Below are positions 52,192-61,274 of a stretch of DNA of 64,000 bases, in pieces (positions within the stretch are counted from its first letter, which is position 1; the number at the start of each line of letters is the position of its first letter). This DNA is from Halomonas cupida (GTDB lineage: Bacteria > Pseudomonadota > Gammaproteobacteria > Pseudomonadales > Halomonadaceae). The DNA lies in contig NZ_FRCA01000017.1 in NCBI RefSeq assembly GCF_900142755.1, positions 1,595 through 65,594 on the forward strand, read 5' to 3'. The notes under the pieces were generated by a model. That model had not been told where the DNA came from. It searched no databases and saw only the letters and a list, made by a program, of their open reading frames with translations. A program made the translations under genes and the position numbers.

Positions 52192-52228
52192 AAGAGCGGA
52201 GGCTGCAAGCAGCCACCGCTCTTCTTTC
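52192..52228 (+). terminator. Terminator of the flavodoxin-like gene
   Basis: AAGAGCGG pairs with CCGCTCTT and inner GGCTG with CAGCC around CAAG, with single A bulges opposite each other. It is followed by CTTTCTG. The stem lies 46 bases after the stop. Confidence 0.7.
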
Positions 52229-52231
52229 TGA

Positions 52232-52265
52232 CTGACGGTCGCACATCAACAGCCGCGACCGTCAG
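52232..52265 (-). terminator. Hairpin downstream of fadA
   Basis: A perfect 11-bp stem CTGACGGTCGC/GCGACCGTCAG with a 12-base loop abuts the fadA stop. On the minus strand it is followed by the second hairpin at 52192-52228, so together they may end the fadBA transcript. Confidence 0.5.
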
Positions 52266-52270
52266 GACCA

Positions 52271-53449
52271 TCAGTTGAGGCGTTCAAACACCGTGGCCAC
52301 GCCCTGGCCCATGCCAATACACATGGTGGCGAGCCCCAGCCGGGTGTCCTGCTGCTTCATGACATTCAGCAGCGTGGTGCAGATGCGTGAGCCGGAGCAA
52401 CCCAGCGGGTGGCCCAGAGCAATAGCACCGCCATGCAGGTTGACCTTCTCGTCCATGCTATCCCGCAGGCCGAGATCCTTGAGCACCGGCAGTGCTTGAG
52501 CAGCAAAGGCTTCGTTCAATTCGACGGTATCGATGTCTCCGATGGTCAGGCCAGCCGCCTTGAGCGCCTGCTGGGACGCCGGTACCGGGCCATACCCCAT
52601 GATCGAAGCATCACATCCCGCCACACCGGTCGACAGCACTCGAGCAATAGGCTCCAGCCCCAGCGTCTGGGCACGCTCGTAGCTCATCACGGCCATCGCG
52701 CTGGCACCCACCGACAACGCCGAGGAAGTGCCAGCGGTCACCGTGCCGCTACGCGGATCAAACACCGGCTTGAGGCCACCCAGCGACTCGAGGGTAGTTT
52801 CGGGGCGAATCACTTCATCCTTGTTGACCAGGATGCGACGCCCCTCACTGTCGTGCCCTTCGACACCGACGATCTCGTTGTCGAAGCCACCGGACTGCAG
52901 GGCCTGCCAGGCACGCTGGTGTGAACGCACGCCGAAGGCATCCTGGTCTTCACGGCTGATGCTGTGCAGCTTGCCGAGCAACTCCGCGGTAAGCCCCATC
53001 ATCATCGCCGCCTTGGCAGCGTACTTACTTGCCGCCGGATTGACGTCGACGCCGTGTGTCATGGGCACATGCTCCATGTGCTCGACGCCACCAATGACGT
53101 AGAAGTCACCCATGCCTGCCTTGATGTTGGCAGCGGCAATATGCAGTGCACTCATTGACGAGCCACACAGGCGATTGACCGTCTGCGCCGGCACGGAGCG
53201 CGGCATGCCGGTCATGATCTGGGCGTTGCGTGCGATGTTCATCGACTGCTCGAGGGTCTGGTTGACACACCCCCAGATCACATCGTCAACGCCGCTCGGG
53301 TCGAGACCAGGATTACGCTTGAACAACGCATTCATGACCTCAGCGGACAGATTCTCGGCACGCACGTGGCGGAAGGCGCCATTCTTCGCTCGGGCCATGG
53401 CGGTACGAACGCCGTCGACCACCACGATATCTCTCGGATTCAAACTCAT
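52271..53449 (-). CDS. fadA: Acetyl-CoA C-acyltransferase (3-ketoacyl-CoA thiolase) FadA
   Basis: This 392-residue thiolase cleaves 3-ketoacyl-CoA in the last step of beta-oxidation. The acyl-accepting cysteine is in VNRLCGSSMSALHIA. The catalytic histidine and second cysteine are in ALGHPLGCSGSRI and ATMCIGMGQG. Length matches gammaproteobacterial FadA (387 to 391). AGGAG precedes the ATG and it follows fadB by 23 bases, forming the alpha2-beta2 complex with FadB. Confidence 0.97.
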   Translation of the reverse strand: MSLNPRDIVVVDGVRTAMARAKNGAFRHVRAENLSAEVMNALFKRNPGLDPSGVDDVIWGCVNQTLEQSMNIARNAQIMTGMPRSVPAQTVNRLCGSSMSALHIAAANIKAGMGDFYVIGGVEHMEHVPMTHGVDVNPAASKYAAKAAMMMGLTAELLGKLHSISREDQDAFGVRSHQRAWQALQSGGFDNEIVGVEGHDSEGRRILVNKDEVIRPETTLESLGGLKPVFDPRSGTVTAGTSSALSVGASAMAVMSYERAQTLGLEPIARVLSTGVAGCDASIMGYGPVPASQQALKAAGLTIGDIDTVELNEAFAAQALPVLKDLGLRDSMDEKVNLHGGAIALGHPLGCSGSRICTTLLNVMKQQDTRLGLATMCIGMGQGVATVFERLN

Positions 53450-53472
53450 GGATATTCTCCTGTGTGGTGGTG

Positions 53473-55638
53473 TTATCTGGCGTAGAAGGTTTCGCCGTTG
53501 TTGGCCATCTGGCGCAGACGCTCGGTCGGCGCATACAGCGCGCCGAGTTCATCGGCCAGTCCATCAGCCAGTGCCACGAACTCGGGCAGCCCCATGGCAT
53601 CGATGTAGCGCAGCGCGCCACCCCGGAAGGGCGGGAAGCCAATGCCGTAGATCAGCGCCATGTCCGCTTCAGCGGCACTCCCGACAATATCGTCTTCCAG
53701 ACAACGTACCGTCTCGAGGCACAGCGGTACCATCATGCGTGCAATGATGTCTTCGTCGCTGAATTCACGGGGGTTGGCTGCCAACGACTTGACCAACTCG
53801 ATGGCCTGTTCATCGCTGACCTTCTTCGGCTTGCCCTTGCGATCTTCCTCGTAGGCGTAGAAGCCCTTGTCATTCTTCTGACCGAGACGATCATTCTCGA
53901 ACATCACCTGAATCGCGGTCTTGCCGCCATTCATGCCACCCTGAGCCATGCGGTCCGGGAAGCCTTCCGCCATCACTTCGTTGGCATGCACTGCGGTGTC
54001 CATACCCACAACATCCAGCAGGTAGGCTGGGCCCATCGGCCAGCCGAACTTCTCCATGACCTTGTCGACACGCTGGAAATCCGCGCCCTGCTCAACCAGC
54101 AGGCTGAAGCCACCGAAGTAGGGGAACAGCACACGGTTGACCAGGAATCCCGGGCAATCATTGACCACAATCGGTGTCTTGCCCATGGCTCGGGCGTAGG
54201 CCACGGTTGCAGCGACCGCGGCATCGCTGGTCCTTTCGCCGCGAATGACTTCAACCAGCGGCATGCGATGCACCGGGTTGAAGAAGTGCATGCCGCAGAA
54301 GTTCTCGGGGCGCTTGAGATTCTCGGCCAGACGGGTAATGGAAATGGTCGAGGTATTGGACGCCAGAATGGTGGACTCGGACACCTGGGCCTCGACTTCC
54401 GCCAGGACCCCAGCCTTGACCTTGGGGTTCTCGACCACCGCCTCGACCACCAGGTCGACGTGCCCGAAGTCGCCATAGGACAGGGTCGGGCGAATATTGG
54501 AAAGCTTCTGTGCCATCCCATCCGTGGTCAGGCGACCACGCTCGACCTGCTTGCCGAACAGCTTGCGGGCTTCCTTCAGCCCCAGCTCAATGGCCTCTTC
54601 CTTGATGTCCTTCATCAGGATGGGAGTGCCTTTCGAGGCGCTCTGATAGGCAATGCCGCCACCCATGATGCCAGCACCCAACACGGCGGTCTGCTTCACC
54701 GGCTGGGCCTGTTTCATGTATTCATTGCCCTTCTTCTTGACCACCTGATCATTCATGAACAGGCCGACCAGGTTAAAGCTGACATCAGTCTGCGTCAGCT
54801 TGCCGAAGCTCTTTGCCTCGATGGCCTGGGCACGCTCACGACCTTCGCCGGCGCCCTTCTGAATGACCTTGATCGATTCCACCGGTGCCGGGTAGTGCGG
54901 ACCGGCCTTGCCGGCGACATAGCCCTTGGCGGTCTCGAAGGCCATCATCTGTTCGATGGAGTTGAGCTTCAGCGGACTGGTCTTTTCACGACGTCGTGCC
55001 TCGAAATCCAACTCACCGGCATTGGCGCGCGCCAGAATGTCCAATGCGGCCGCCTCGAGCTGGTCCCCGGGCACCACCGCATCCACAGCACCGACCTTGA
55101 GACAGGCGTCAGCACGATTTTCCGTGCCACCGGCTATCCACTCGATGGCGTTGTCGGCACCGATCAGGCGTGGCAGACGGACACAGCCGCCCCAGCCGGG
55201 AAGAATGCCAAGTTTGGTCTCTGGCAGCCCGATCTTTGCTGTATCGCTCATTACCCGAAAATCGGTACAGAGCACCACTTCACAGCCTCCGCCCAGCGCC
55301 AGGCCATTGATCGCCGTGACCGTCGGGAACGGCATGTCCTCGAGACCATTGAAGATTCCGTGCACACGTTCGAGCATGGCCTGGATCGCTGCCTCGCCAT
55401 CTTCGAACATGCCGTGGAACTCGGTGATGTCCGCACCGACAATGAAGGCTTCCTTGGCACTTCTGAGCATCAGGCCCTTGATGCCGCTCTCGGAGCGTAC
55501 TGCTTCGAGCGCCTCGCTCAACTCCGCGACCACTGCCGTAGACAGCTTGTTCACTGACCCGTCCTTGAGGTCGAAGGTCAGTATGGCGATATCATCGCCA
55601 TTGCGTGCCACCGTGATGGCATTGCCTTGATAGATCAT
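53473..55638 (-). CDS. fadB: Fatty acid oxidation complex subunit alpha FadB
   Basis: This 721-residue multifunctional enzyme has an N-terminal enoyl-CoA hydratase/isomerase domain (residues 1 to about 190, with AINGLALGGGCE and the two catalytic glutamates in the GGGCE and LPETKLGILPGWGG regions). A linker and the 3-hydroxyacyl-CoA dehydrogenase follow (AVLGAGIMGGGIAYQSA, NAD motif; HFFNPVHRMPLVEV, catalytic His). Length matches FadB (about 715 to 730). It is the first gene of fadBA. Regulation by a PsrA- or FadR-type repressor is likely, but no site could be recognised with confidence. Confidence 0.97.
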   Translation of the reverse strand: MIYQGNAITVARNGDDIAILTFDLKDGSVNKLSTAVVAELSEALEAVRSESGIKGLMLRSAKEAFIVGADITEFHGMFEDGEAAIQAMLERVHGIFNGLEDMPFPTVTAINGLALGGGCEVVLCTDFRVMSDTAKIGLPETKLGILPGWGGCVRLPRLIGADNAIEWIAGGTENRADACLKVGAVDAVVPGDQLEAAALDILARANAGELDFEARRREKTSPLKLNSIEQMMAFETAKGYVAGKAGPHYPAPVESIKVIQKGAGEGRERAQAIEAKSFGKLTQTDVSFNLVGLFMNDQVVKKKGNEYMKQAQPVKQTAVLGAGIMGGGIAYQSASKGTPILMKDIKEEAIELGLKEARKLFGKQVERGRLTTDGMAQKLSNIRPTLSYGDFGHVDLVVEAVVENPKVKAGVLAEVEAQVSESTILASNTSTISITRLAENLKRPENFCGMHFFNPVHRMPLVEVIRGERTSDAAVAATVAYARAMGKTPIVVNDCPGFLVNRVLFPYFGGFSLLVEQGADFQRVDKVMEKFGWPMGPAYLLDVVGMDTAVHANEVMAEGFPDRMAQGGMNGGKTAIQVMFENDRLGQKNDKGFYAYEEDRKGKPKKVSDEQAIELVKSLAANPREFSDEDIIARMMVPLCLETVRCLEDDIVGSAAEADMALIYGIGFPPFRGGALRYIDAMGLPEFVALADGLADELGALYAPTERLRQMANNGETFYAR

Positions 55639-55935
55639 CCACGAATCTCCGCTCAGGTCTTCGCTGTGGTTGTTGATCCCGAATTCATACGGCCGTTTGA
55701 TTTATTCAGAAGCTTGGTCCAAAGCCAGGATCTCGTCAACCCCTACTTTGTGGCCAGCATCCGGGCCACTCTATTGATGTAGATCACACCCTTCTTTACG
55801 GCTCTCACGCATACTCTGGATGCCTCATCATCCCGCCACGGGATTGACCCTCCATACCACAACCGTGGACCATGCAGGTTTTCCTCCCGGTTTCACCGAT
55901 TCCTGTGGCCATCTTCATCTCATCGGGACCCCATC
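55639..55935. other. Control region of fadBA and the DUF5924 gene
   Basis: These 297 bases should hold divergent promoters. An imperfect palindrome GCTTGGTCCAAAGC occurs at 55712-55725, about 75 bases upstream of fadB, and could be an operator. No clear FadR or PsrA consensus is seen. Confidence 0.4.
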
Positions 55936-57363
55936 ATGTCTGACGCGTCCGCCGCCCCCCACCACGGACCTACTCGTCTCCAGCGTCTTGTGGAACGCTG
56001 GGTCGTGCGCCTTCGTCCCTGGCACTGGGTCTGGCCACCCATCGCTTTCGCTGCCGGCATCGTCAGTTTCTTTCTGGTGCAACGCCAGCAGTGGCTGGGA
56101 GTGCTGCTGGCCGTGGGTATGCTGGTCACCTGGCTACTGCTGCTGTCCGAGAGTCTGATCGGACGCCTGATGGCCAGACGTGGATACCCGACGCTCCCTC
56201 GCGGGGTGACCACCTTCATTGCCCAGATGGTCCACCAGGAGACACTGTTTTTCACCCTCCCGTTTCTGCTCGCCACCACGGTCTGGACCAGCGGTCAGTC
56301 ACTGTTCACCGTGGCGATGATCATTCTGGCGGTGCTGTCGATCCTGGACCCCCTCTACTACCGACTCGCCGACCAGCGCCGCTCCCTCTATCTGGTCTTC
56401 CATGCCCAGTGCGTCTTTCTGCTGGTACTGGTGTCGCTGCCGCTGGTGGTACATCTCTCCACGGGCCAGAGTCTGCTGCTGGCCTCACTGGCGATGGTCA
56501 TCTTCAGTCTGCCCAGCCTACTGCACCTGCTGCGCCCGATGAATCGACGACGCTGGCTGGCACTGATGACACTGCTGCCACTACTGGCCGGCGCGGCCTG
56601 GTTGGGCCGCATCTGGGTCCCACCGGCCACGCTATGGCTATCCGGCAGCGCGCTATCGCCACAGTTTGATGCCGCCCAGCGTACCCCTCAGGGTAGCCTG
56701 CTTCTGACACCGACCGCACTGGCGGCAGGTCAGGGGCTCTACGCCTACACCTCCATTCATGCACCACGCGGACTGCGTGAAGAAGTCGTGCATGAGTGGC
56801 GTCATGATGGCGAGCTGGTGGATCGCATCCCGCTCGAGATTCAGGGAGGCCGTGCCGAGGGCTATCGAGCATGGACACGCAAGCAGAACTTTCCCGAGGA
56901 CAGCGCTGGTGACTGGCGCATTGATGTCATGACAGCCGGCGGTCAACGCATTGGTGTCCTTCGCTTCCATGTCAGCGATGACGAAGCCGACGCAACACTT
57001 GCCGATGGCCGAATTTCATCACAGCCGGGGCTACCGGGATTGATGTGGCTGACCGCTGGCTCCGAAACCACAGGAGCGGATAGTCAGGAAACCAGCGGAG
57101 CCATCGGTCGGGTCGAGGAAGTCATGAAGCAGGCCAGTGAAATTGTCGAGCAGAACCAGGATGCCGTCACGGATACCGAAGAAGATACAGAGGAACCAGC
57201 TGTAGAGGCCGCCGCGACACAGGAAGAAGCTACACTCAAGGAGAGTACGGACAACCAGAACAAAGATGCAGACGATGGCACGACACAGGCTCCTTCCACC
57301 ACCGGCAGGACCTCGCCGGAGGGCGAAGTGTCAGCCAAAGAGGCAGGACAGAAAGATGCCTGA
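55936..57363 (+). CDS. DUF5924 family membrane protein with DUF2914 domain
   Basis: This is a 475-residue protein. Residues 1 to about 215 form about seven membrane helices (WHWVWPPIAFAAGIVSFFLV split over the first helix). A periplasmic or extracytoplasmic beta-rich DUF2914-like domain spans about 250 to 350 (LYAYTSIHAPRGLREEVVHEW). The last about 100 residues are acidic, Glu/Thr/Gln-rich low complexity and probably disordered. The family is of unknown function. It is divergent from fadB and followed by slyA after 110 bases. Confidence 0.8.
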   Translation: MSDASAAPHHGPTRLQRLVERWVVRLRPWHWVWPPIAFAAGIVSFFLVQRQQWLGVLLAVGMLVTWLLLLSESLIGRLMARRGYPTLPRGVTTFIAQMVHQETLFFTLPFLLATTVWTSGQSLFTVAMIILAVLSILDPLYYRLADQRRSLYLVFHAQCVFLLVLVSLPLVVHLSTGQSLLLASLAMVIFSLPSLLHLLRPMNRRRWLALMTLLPLLAGAAWLGRIWVPPATLWLSGSALSPQFDAAQRTPQGSLLLTPTALAAGQGLYAYTSIHAPRGLREEVVHEWRHDGELVDRIPLEIQGGRAEGYRAWTRKQNFPEDSAGDWRIDVMTAGGQRIGVLRFHVSDDEADATLADGRISSQPGLPGLMWLTAGSETTGADSQETSGAIGRVEEVMKQASEIVEQNQDAVTDTEEDTEEPAVEAAATQEEATLKESTDNQNKDADDGTTQAPSTTGRTSPEGEVSAKEAGQKDA

Positions 57364-57473
57364 GTCACTCGTCCGGGTACTGCCATCTGCACAGCGGACT
57401 TTGCAATGACTTGCATTACACGCCAAGCGTTCGGACAATCCATTCATTTGCAGTCTTACCATCGTGGACGCTC

Positions 57474-57941
57474 ATGAACGACAATATTGGTATACAGCTG
57501 GCCCGCACACCACGCATCTGGCGTGCCGTTCTGGATCAGCGCCTTGCTCCCCTGGGGCTGACCCAGACCCGCTGGGTCACGCTCTATCATCTGTCACGGA
57601 TGCCGCATGGCCAGCCCCAATGCGACCTGGCTCGAGCGATCGGGGTCGAGGCCCCATCACTGGTGCGCACTCTGGATCAACTCTGTGAACAGGGACTGGT
57701 GGAACGTTGCCCCTGTGACCAGGATCGCCGTACCAAGCGCATCCACCTGACACCGGCGGCCGCTCCCCTGCTGGAGAAGATCGAGACCATTGTGCAGGAA
57801 GCACGCCAGGAGATGCTGGCCGGGATCGACGACAGCGATCAACAGAAGCTCAGCGAGCTGCTGACACGCATCGAGGCCAACGGCCAGGCGCTATTGAATC
57901 CAGAACAGGCAGACCCGCAGCAGGAAACGACCACCGACTGA
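57474..57941 (+). CDS. slyA: MarR-family transcriptional regulator, SlyA-like
   Basis: This is a 155-residue winged-helix dimer. The segments LARTPRIWRAVLDQRLAPLGLTQTRWVTL and VEAPSLVRTLDQL, then DQDRRTKRIHLT in the wing, closely match remembered SlyA, which counter-silences or represses genes for membrane, virulence and stress functions. The start at 57474 (MNDNIGIQ) fits SlyA length (144 to 150); no strong ribosome site is visible and a 21-codon extension lacks support. Its targets are unknown; the upstream DUF5924 gene is on the same strand. Confidence 0.87.
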   Translation: MNDNIGIQLARTPRIWRAVLDQRLAPLGLTQTRWVTLYHLSRMPHGQPQCDLARAIGVEAPSLVRTLDQLCEQGLVERCPCDQDRRTKRIHLTPAAAPLLEKIETIVQEARQEMLAGIDDSDQQKLSELLTRIEANGQALLNPEQADPQQETTTD

Positions 57942-57977
57942 TGTCGCTGTGGCTGGCTCCCGCCCGCGGGGGCCACA

Positions 57978-58502
57978 TCACGGTGGAGTATTTGGTACGC
58001 CACCACTGCGGCGATCCGGGTTCCCCTGCAATACATCACGCAGAGCCGAGGCAGGTGCTGCGAACCGCACAAAATCCTCGGCTTCGAGCGATTCATCCCA
58101 CCAGACTGTCAGTGCCTTGTCACTCGACTGCACCGCGACAGCATCGTCCGGTAGCTGGCTCAGCAGTCGAGCGAACAGCGCATTGACCTGCGGAGAGAGC
58201 GGTCGCAGAGGCTCTACTCGCCAGCGCCAGCCAGCCACATAGGACTTGAGCGAGGCGCTGGCATGGGCCTCACGCACCAGCAGAAATCCCGGCCCCGGCC
58301 GCAAGGCAGGATAGAACCAGCGATAGGCGGCCAACTTGTCGCCGTTGCCATGCAAGGGCCCATCCTCGAGACGCACATTGACCTCCACTCTTGCCGCTGC
58401 CTCTCGCAATCGCCCCAGGCGACGCTCCCGCGCGCTGGGCCTCAACCACATGGCAGGAGCGAACACCATACCGACCACGAGCAGGATCATAAGCCACAAC
58501 AT
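57978..58502 (-). CDS. Conserved hypothetical single-pass membrane protein
   Basis: This 174-residue protein has an N-terminal transmembrane anchor (MLWLMILLVVGMVFAPAMWL), then a basic stretch RPSARERRLGRLREAA and a soluble cytoplasmic or periplasmic domain with WRWRVEPLRPLSPQ. No family is recognised. It is convergent with slyA (stop 36 bases away) and divergent from the UspA gene. Confidence 0.65.
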   Translation of the reverse strand: MLWLMILLVVGMVFAPAMWLRPSARERRLGRLREAAARVEVNVRLEDGPLHGNGDKLAAYRWFYPALRPGPGFLLVREAHASASLKSYVAGWRWRVEPLRPLSPQVNALFARLLSQLPDDAVAVQSSDKALTVWWDESLEAEDFVRFAAPASALRDVLQGNPDRRSGGVPNTPP

Positions 58503-58611
58503 ACGGTTTCCTCAGCAAAAGCGTTGATATTCAGCGTTGTCTTGCGCACGCGAGCGGCCTAGAGTGTGAGACATCAATTCCGACATCGACCGCCGCTGGA
58601 GGCGTCTTCTC

Positions 58612-59058
58612 ATGAGCAACGAATACCGTCATGTACTGGTTGCCGTCGACCTGACCAAGGATTCGCACCGAATCCTCGAGCGCGCCCTGCAGATTGCCGA
58701 CCGCAACCACGCCAAACTATCGATCATGCATACGCTGGAACCGTTGGGCTTTGCCTATGGTGGCGACATCCCCATGGATCTGACCAGTATTCAGGATCAA
58801 CTCGACGAGCACGCCAGACAGCGACTCGCTGAAATCGCCGACAGTAACGTCTCGCGGGACAACCAGCATGTGGTTGTCGGTATGCCGGATACCGAGATTC
58901 ACCGCTTCGCCGATGAAAACGACGTTGACCTGATCGTGGTCGGCTCCCATGGCCGGCATGGCTTCGCCCTATTGCTGGGCTCCACCTCCACCGGCGTTCT
59001 GCATGGTGCGCAATGTGACGTCCTGGCCGTGCGTGTTGGCATGGATAGCGAAGAGTAA
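58612..59058 (+). CDS. Universal stress protein
   Basis: This 148-residue UspA-fold protein starts YRHVLVAVDLTKDSHRIL. The C-terminal nucleotide-loop region is VVGSHGRHGFALLLGSTSTGVLHGAQCDVLAVRV; the G-2x-G-9x-G-S/T pattern is present as GSHGRHGFALLLGSTS. ATP binding is therefore possible, although the E. coli UspA subgroup lacks it. It is a single gene between a divergent membrane protein and convergent uup. Confidence 0.93.
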   Translation: MSNEYRHVLVAVDLTKDSHRILERALQIADRNHAKLSIMHTLEPLGFAYGGDIPMDLTSIQDQLDEHARQRLAEIADSNVSRDNQHVVVGMPDTEIHRFADENDVDLIVVGSHGRHGFALLLGSTSTGVLHGAQCDVLAVRVGMDSEE

Positions 59059-59122
59059 CCACCGAGCACTCGTTCGCCCCACCACTCACTCGCAAGTCGG
59101 TCAAGCGGTGGGGCTGCCGACG

Positions 59123-61060
59123 TCAACTTTCTCCGGCGGCCATCGCCTCGAGTTCCATCCAGCGCTCCATGGTCGCCTCGAGCGTCTCCTGAATGCTCTG
59201 CAACACCCCCAGGCGCTCGTTGATGGTGCCTGAATCCTGCTGGTAGAACGCAGGATCACCGACTTCCCTTTCCAGCTCTGCAATCTCGTTCTCCAGCCGC
59301 TCGATCTCGGCGGGCAGTGCATCCAGCTCACGTTGCAGCTTGTAGGACAGTTTGACGGGTTTGGCCCTGGCTGCCGGGGCGGAGGGTGCGGCAGTGCTCG
59401 CAGGCTTCGCGTCGAACCGGTCATCAGTGGTCGGCTCCACGCCCTGACGAGCCGCGCCTTCCCAGGGCGCAGGTGGCAGCTTGCCGCCTTGACGCACCCA
59501 GTCGGAATAGCCACCGACATACTCGCGGACACAGCCCTGGCCTTCAAAGGCCAGCACGCTGGTCACCACATTGTCCATGAAGGCCCGGTCGTGGGAGACC
59601 AGCAGCAGGGTGCCCTCGAAGTCCAGCAACAGCTCCTCGAGCAGCTCCAGCGTTTCGACGTCGAGGTCATTGGTCGGCTCGTCCAGTACCAGCACATTGG
59701 CCGGCTGGGTAAACAGCTTCGCCAGCAACAGTCGATTGGACTCACCACCGGACAGCGCCTTGACCGGCTGGCGTGCTCGCTCCGGTGAGAACAGGAAATC
59801 CTGCAGGTAGCTCATCACATGACGATCGCGGCCACCGACAGCAATGCGGTCACTGCCCTGGGCTACGTTGTCATAGACGGTCTTGTCCAGCTCCAGTCCA
59901 GCGCGCAGTTGATCGAAGTAGGCGACCTGCAGCTTGGTGCCCATACGCACCTCGCCTTCACTGGGCGTCAGTTGGCCCAGCAGGATCTTGAGCAAGGTGG
60001 TCTTGCCGGCGCCGTTGCGGCCGATCAGGCCAATACGATCACCACGCTGCACTTCGATGCTCAGGTCACGGATGACGGTGGCATCCTCGAAGTGCTGAGT
60101 GACATGCGACAGCTCGACCACGCGCTTGCCGCTGCGTTCACCACTATCCACCGACAACGAAGCCTTGCCTTCGCGCTCACGCCGTTGACCACGCTCGCGA
60201 CGCAGTTGCTCCAGCGCCCGCACACGGCCTTCGTTACGGGTACGACGGGCCTTGATGCCCTGACGAATCCAGGCTTCCTCCTGGGCCAGCTTCTTGTCGA
60301 ACTCAGCGTTCTCGCGTGCCTCGATCTCGAGCTCGTGCTGTTTCTGCGCCTGATAGGCGGCGTAATCCCCGGGATAGCGCCCAAGACGGCCACGGTCCAG
60401 CTCAAGGATGCCGGTCGCGAGGCGTGACAGGAACGCCCGGTCGTGGGTAATGAACAGCACCGCTCCCTGGAACGCAGCAAGCTGCTCCTCGAGCCAAGCA
60501 ATGGTGTCCAGATCCAGGTGGTTGGTCGGCTCATCGAGCAGCAGTAGATCCGGCTCGGCAACCAGCGCACGTGCCAGCGCCACACGCCGCCGCCAACCCC
60601 CGGACAGAGAAGCCATGGCGGCGTCGGCGGGCAGGCCGAGGCGTGTCAACACCACATCGATACGCTGGTGGAAGGACCACCCGTCGATAGCCTCGAGACG
60701 CGTCTGCAGAGTCGCCATACGCGACATGTCCGGATCATCGGATTGCACCAGGTGATGATATTCGGAGAGCAGCTCACCGGCTTCGGGAAGCCCCTGAGCC
60801 ACCATGTCGAAGATGGTGGCGTCACAGGCATCCGGAAGCTCCTGTTCCAGCACGCCGATCTTGAGGCCAGGGGCCCGCCAGATGGTGCCACTGTCCGGCA
60901 GGTTGTGGCCCGCCACCAGGCGCAGCAAGGTGGATTTACCCGTGCCATTGCGGCCAACCAGCGCCAATCGCTCGCCTCTTTCAAGGCTCAGCTCGGCATG
61001 GTCCAGCAGAATATGGTGGCCATAGGCCAGTTGCAGCTGCTCGAGTCGTAGCAGAGTCAC
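59123..61060 (-). CDS. uup: ABC-F family ATPase Uup
   Basis: This 645-residue cytosolic protein has two ABC ATPase domains in tandem: Walker A GRNGTGKST (residues 36 to 44) and GRNGAGKTT in the second, with signatures LSGGWRRR and LSGGESNR and Walker B LLLLDEPTNHLD and VLVLDEPTNDLD. There are no membrane segments. The C-terminal about 85 residues form a coiled coil (LPAEIERLENEIAELEREV) characteristic of Uup, which binds branched DNA or the ribosome. Length matches E. coli Uup (635). It is divergent from tatD. Confidence 0.94.
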   Translation of the reverse strand: MTLLRLEQLQLAYGHHILLDHAELSLERGERLALVGRNGTGKSTLLRLVAGHNLPDSGTIWRAPGLKIGVLEQELPDACDATIFDMVAQGLPEAGELLSEYHHLVQSDDPDMSRMATLQTRLEAIDGWSFHQRIDVVLTRLGLPADAAMASLSGGWRRRVALARALVAEPDLLLLDEPTNHLDLDTIAWLEEQLAAFQGAVLFITHDRAFLSRLATGILELDRGRLGRYPGDYAAYQAQKQHELEIEARENAEFDKKLAQEEAWIRQGIKARRTRNEGRVRALEQLRRERGQRREREGKASLSVDSGERSGKRVVELSHVTQHFEDATVIRDLSIEVQRGDRIGLIGRNGAGKTTLLKILLGQLTPSEGEVRMGTKLQVAYFDQLRAGLELDKTVYDNVAQGSDRIAVGGRDRHVMSYLQDFLFSPERARQPVKALSGGESNRLLLAKLFTQPANVLVLDEPTNDLDVETLELLEELLLDFEGTLLLVSHDRAFMDNVVTSVLAFEGQGCVREYVGGYSDWVRQGGKLPPAPWEGAARQGVEPTTDDRFDAKPASTAAPSAPAARAKPVKLSYKLQRELDALPAEIERLENEIAELEREVGDPAFYQQDSGTINERLGVLQSIQETLEATMERWMELEAMAAGES

Positions 61061-61274
61061 TCAATATCTCCTTTCCGAATGCACGCAGTGTACCTCAAGG
61101 CAGGGGCTACAAGGCAGCAACAATCCCGGTCAATCCAGCTCGGCAGCGTCTTTCCATGGCCTGCCAGGGCCGCGAACAGTACAATCCAGAGACCGTATAA
61201 CCCTGGTCTGCCGAAGGCAGGCCCCACTGCGGTGGCATTCAGCCATTCAAGCGAATCCAGATCGGGAGTCCAGT

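Noticed and set aside
53464..55557. A 697-codon open frame on the plus strand opposite fadB
   Set aside because: It is the antisense shadow of fadB, which shows clear hydratase and dehydrogenase motifs across its full length.
55712..55725. FadR or PsrA operator upstream of fadB
   Set aside because: The imperfect palindrome GCTTGGTCCAAAGC does not match either consensus well enough to name the regulator.
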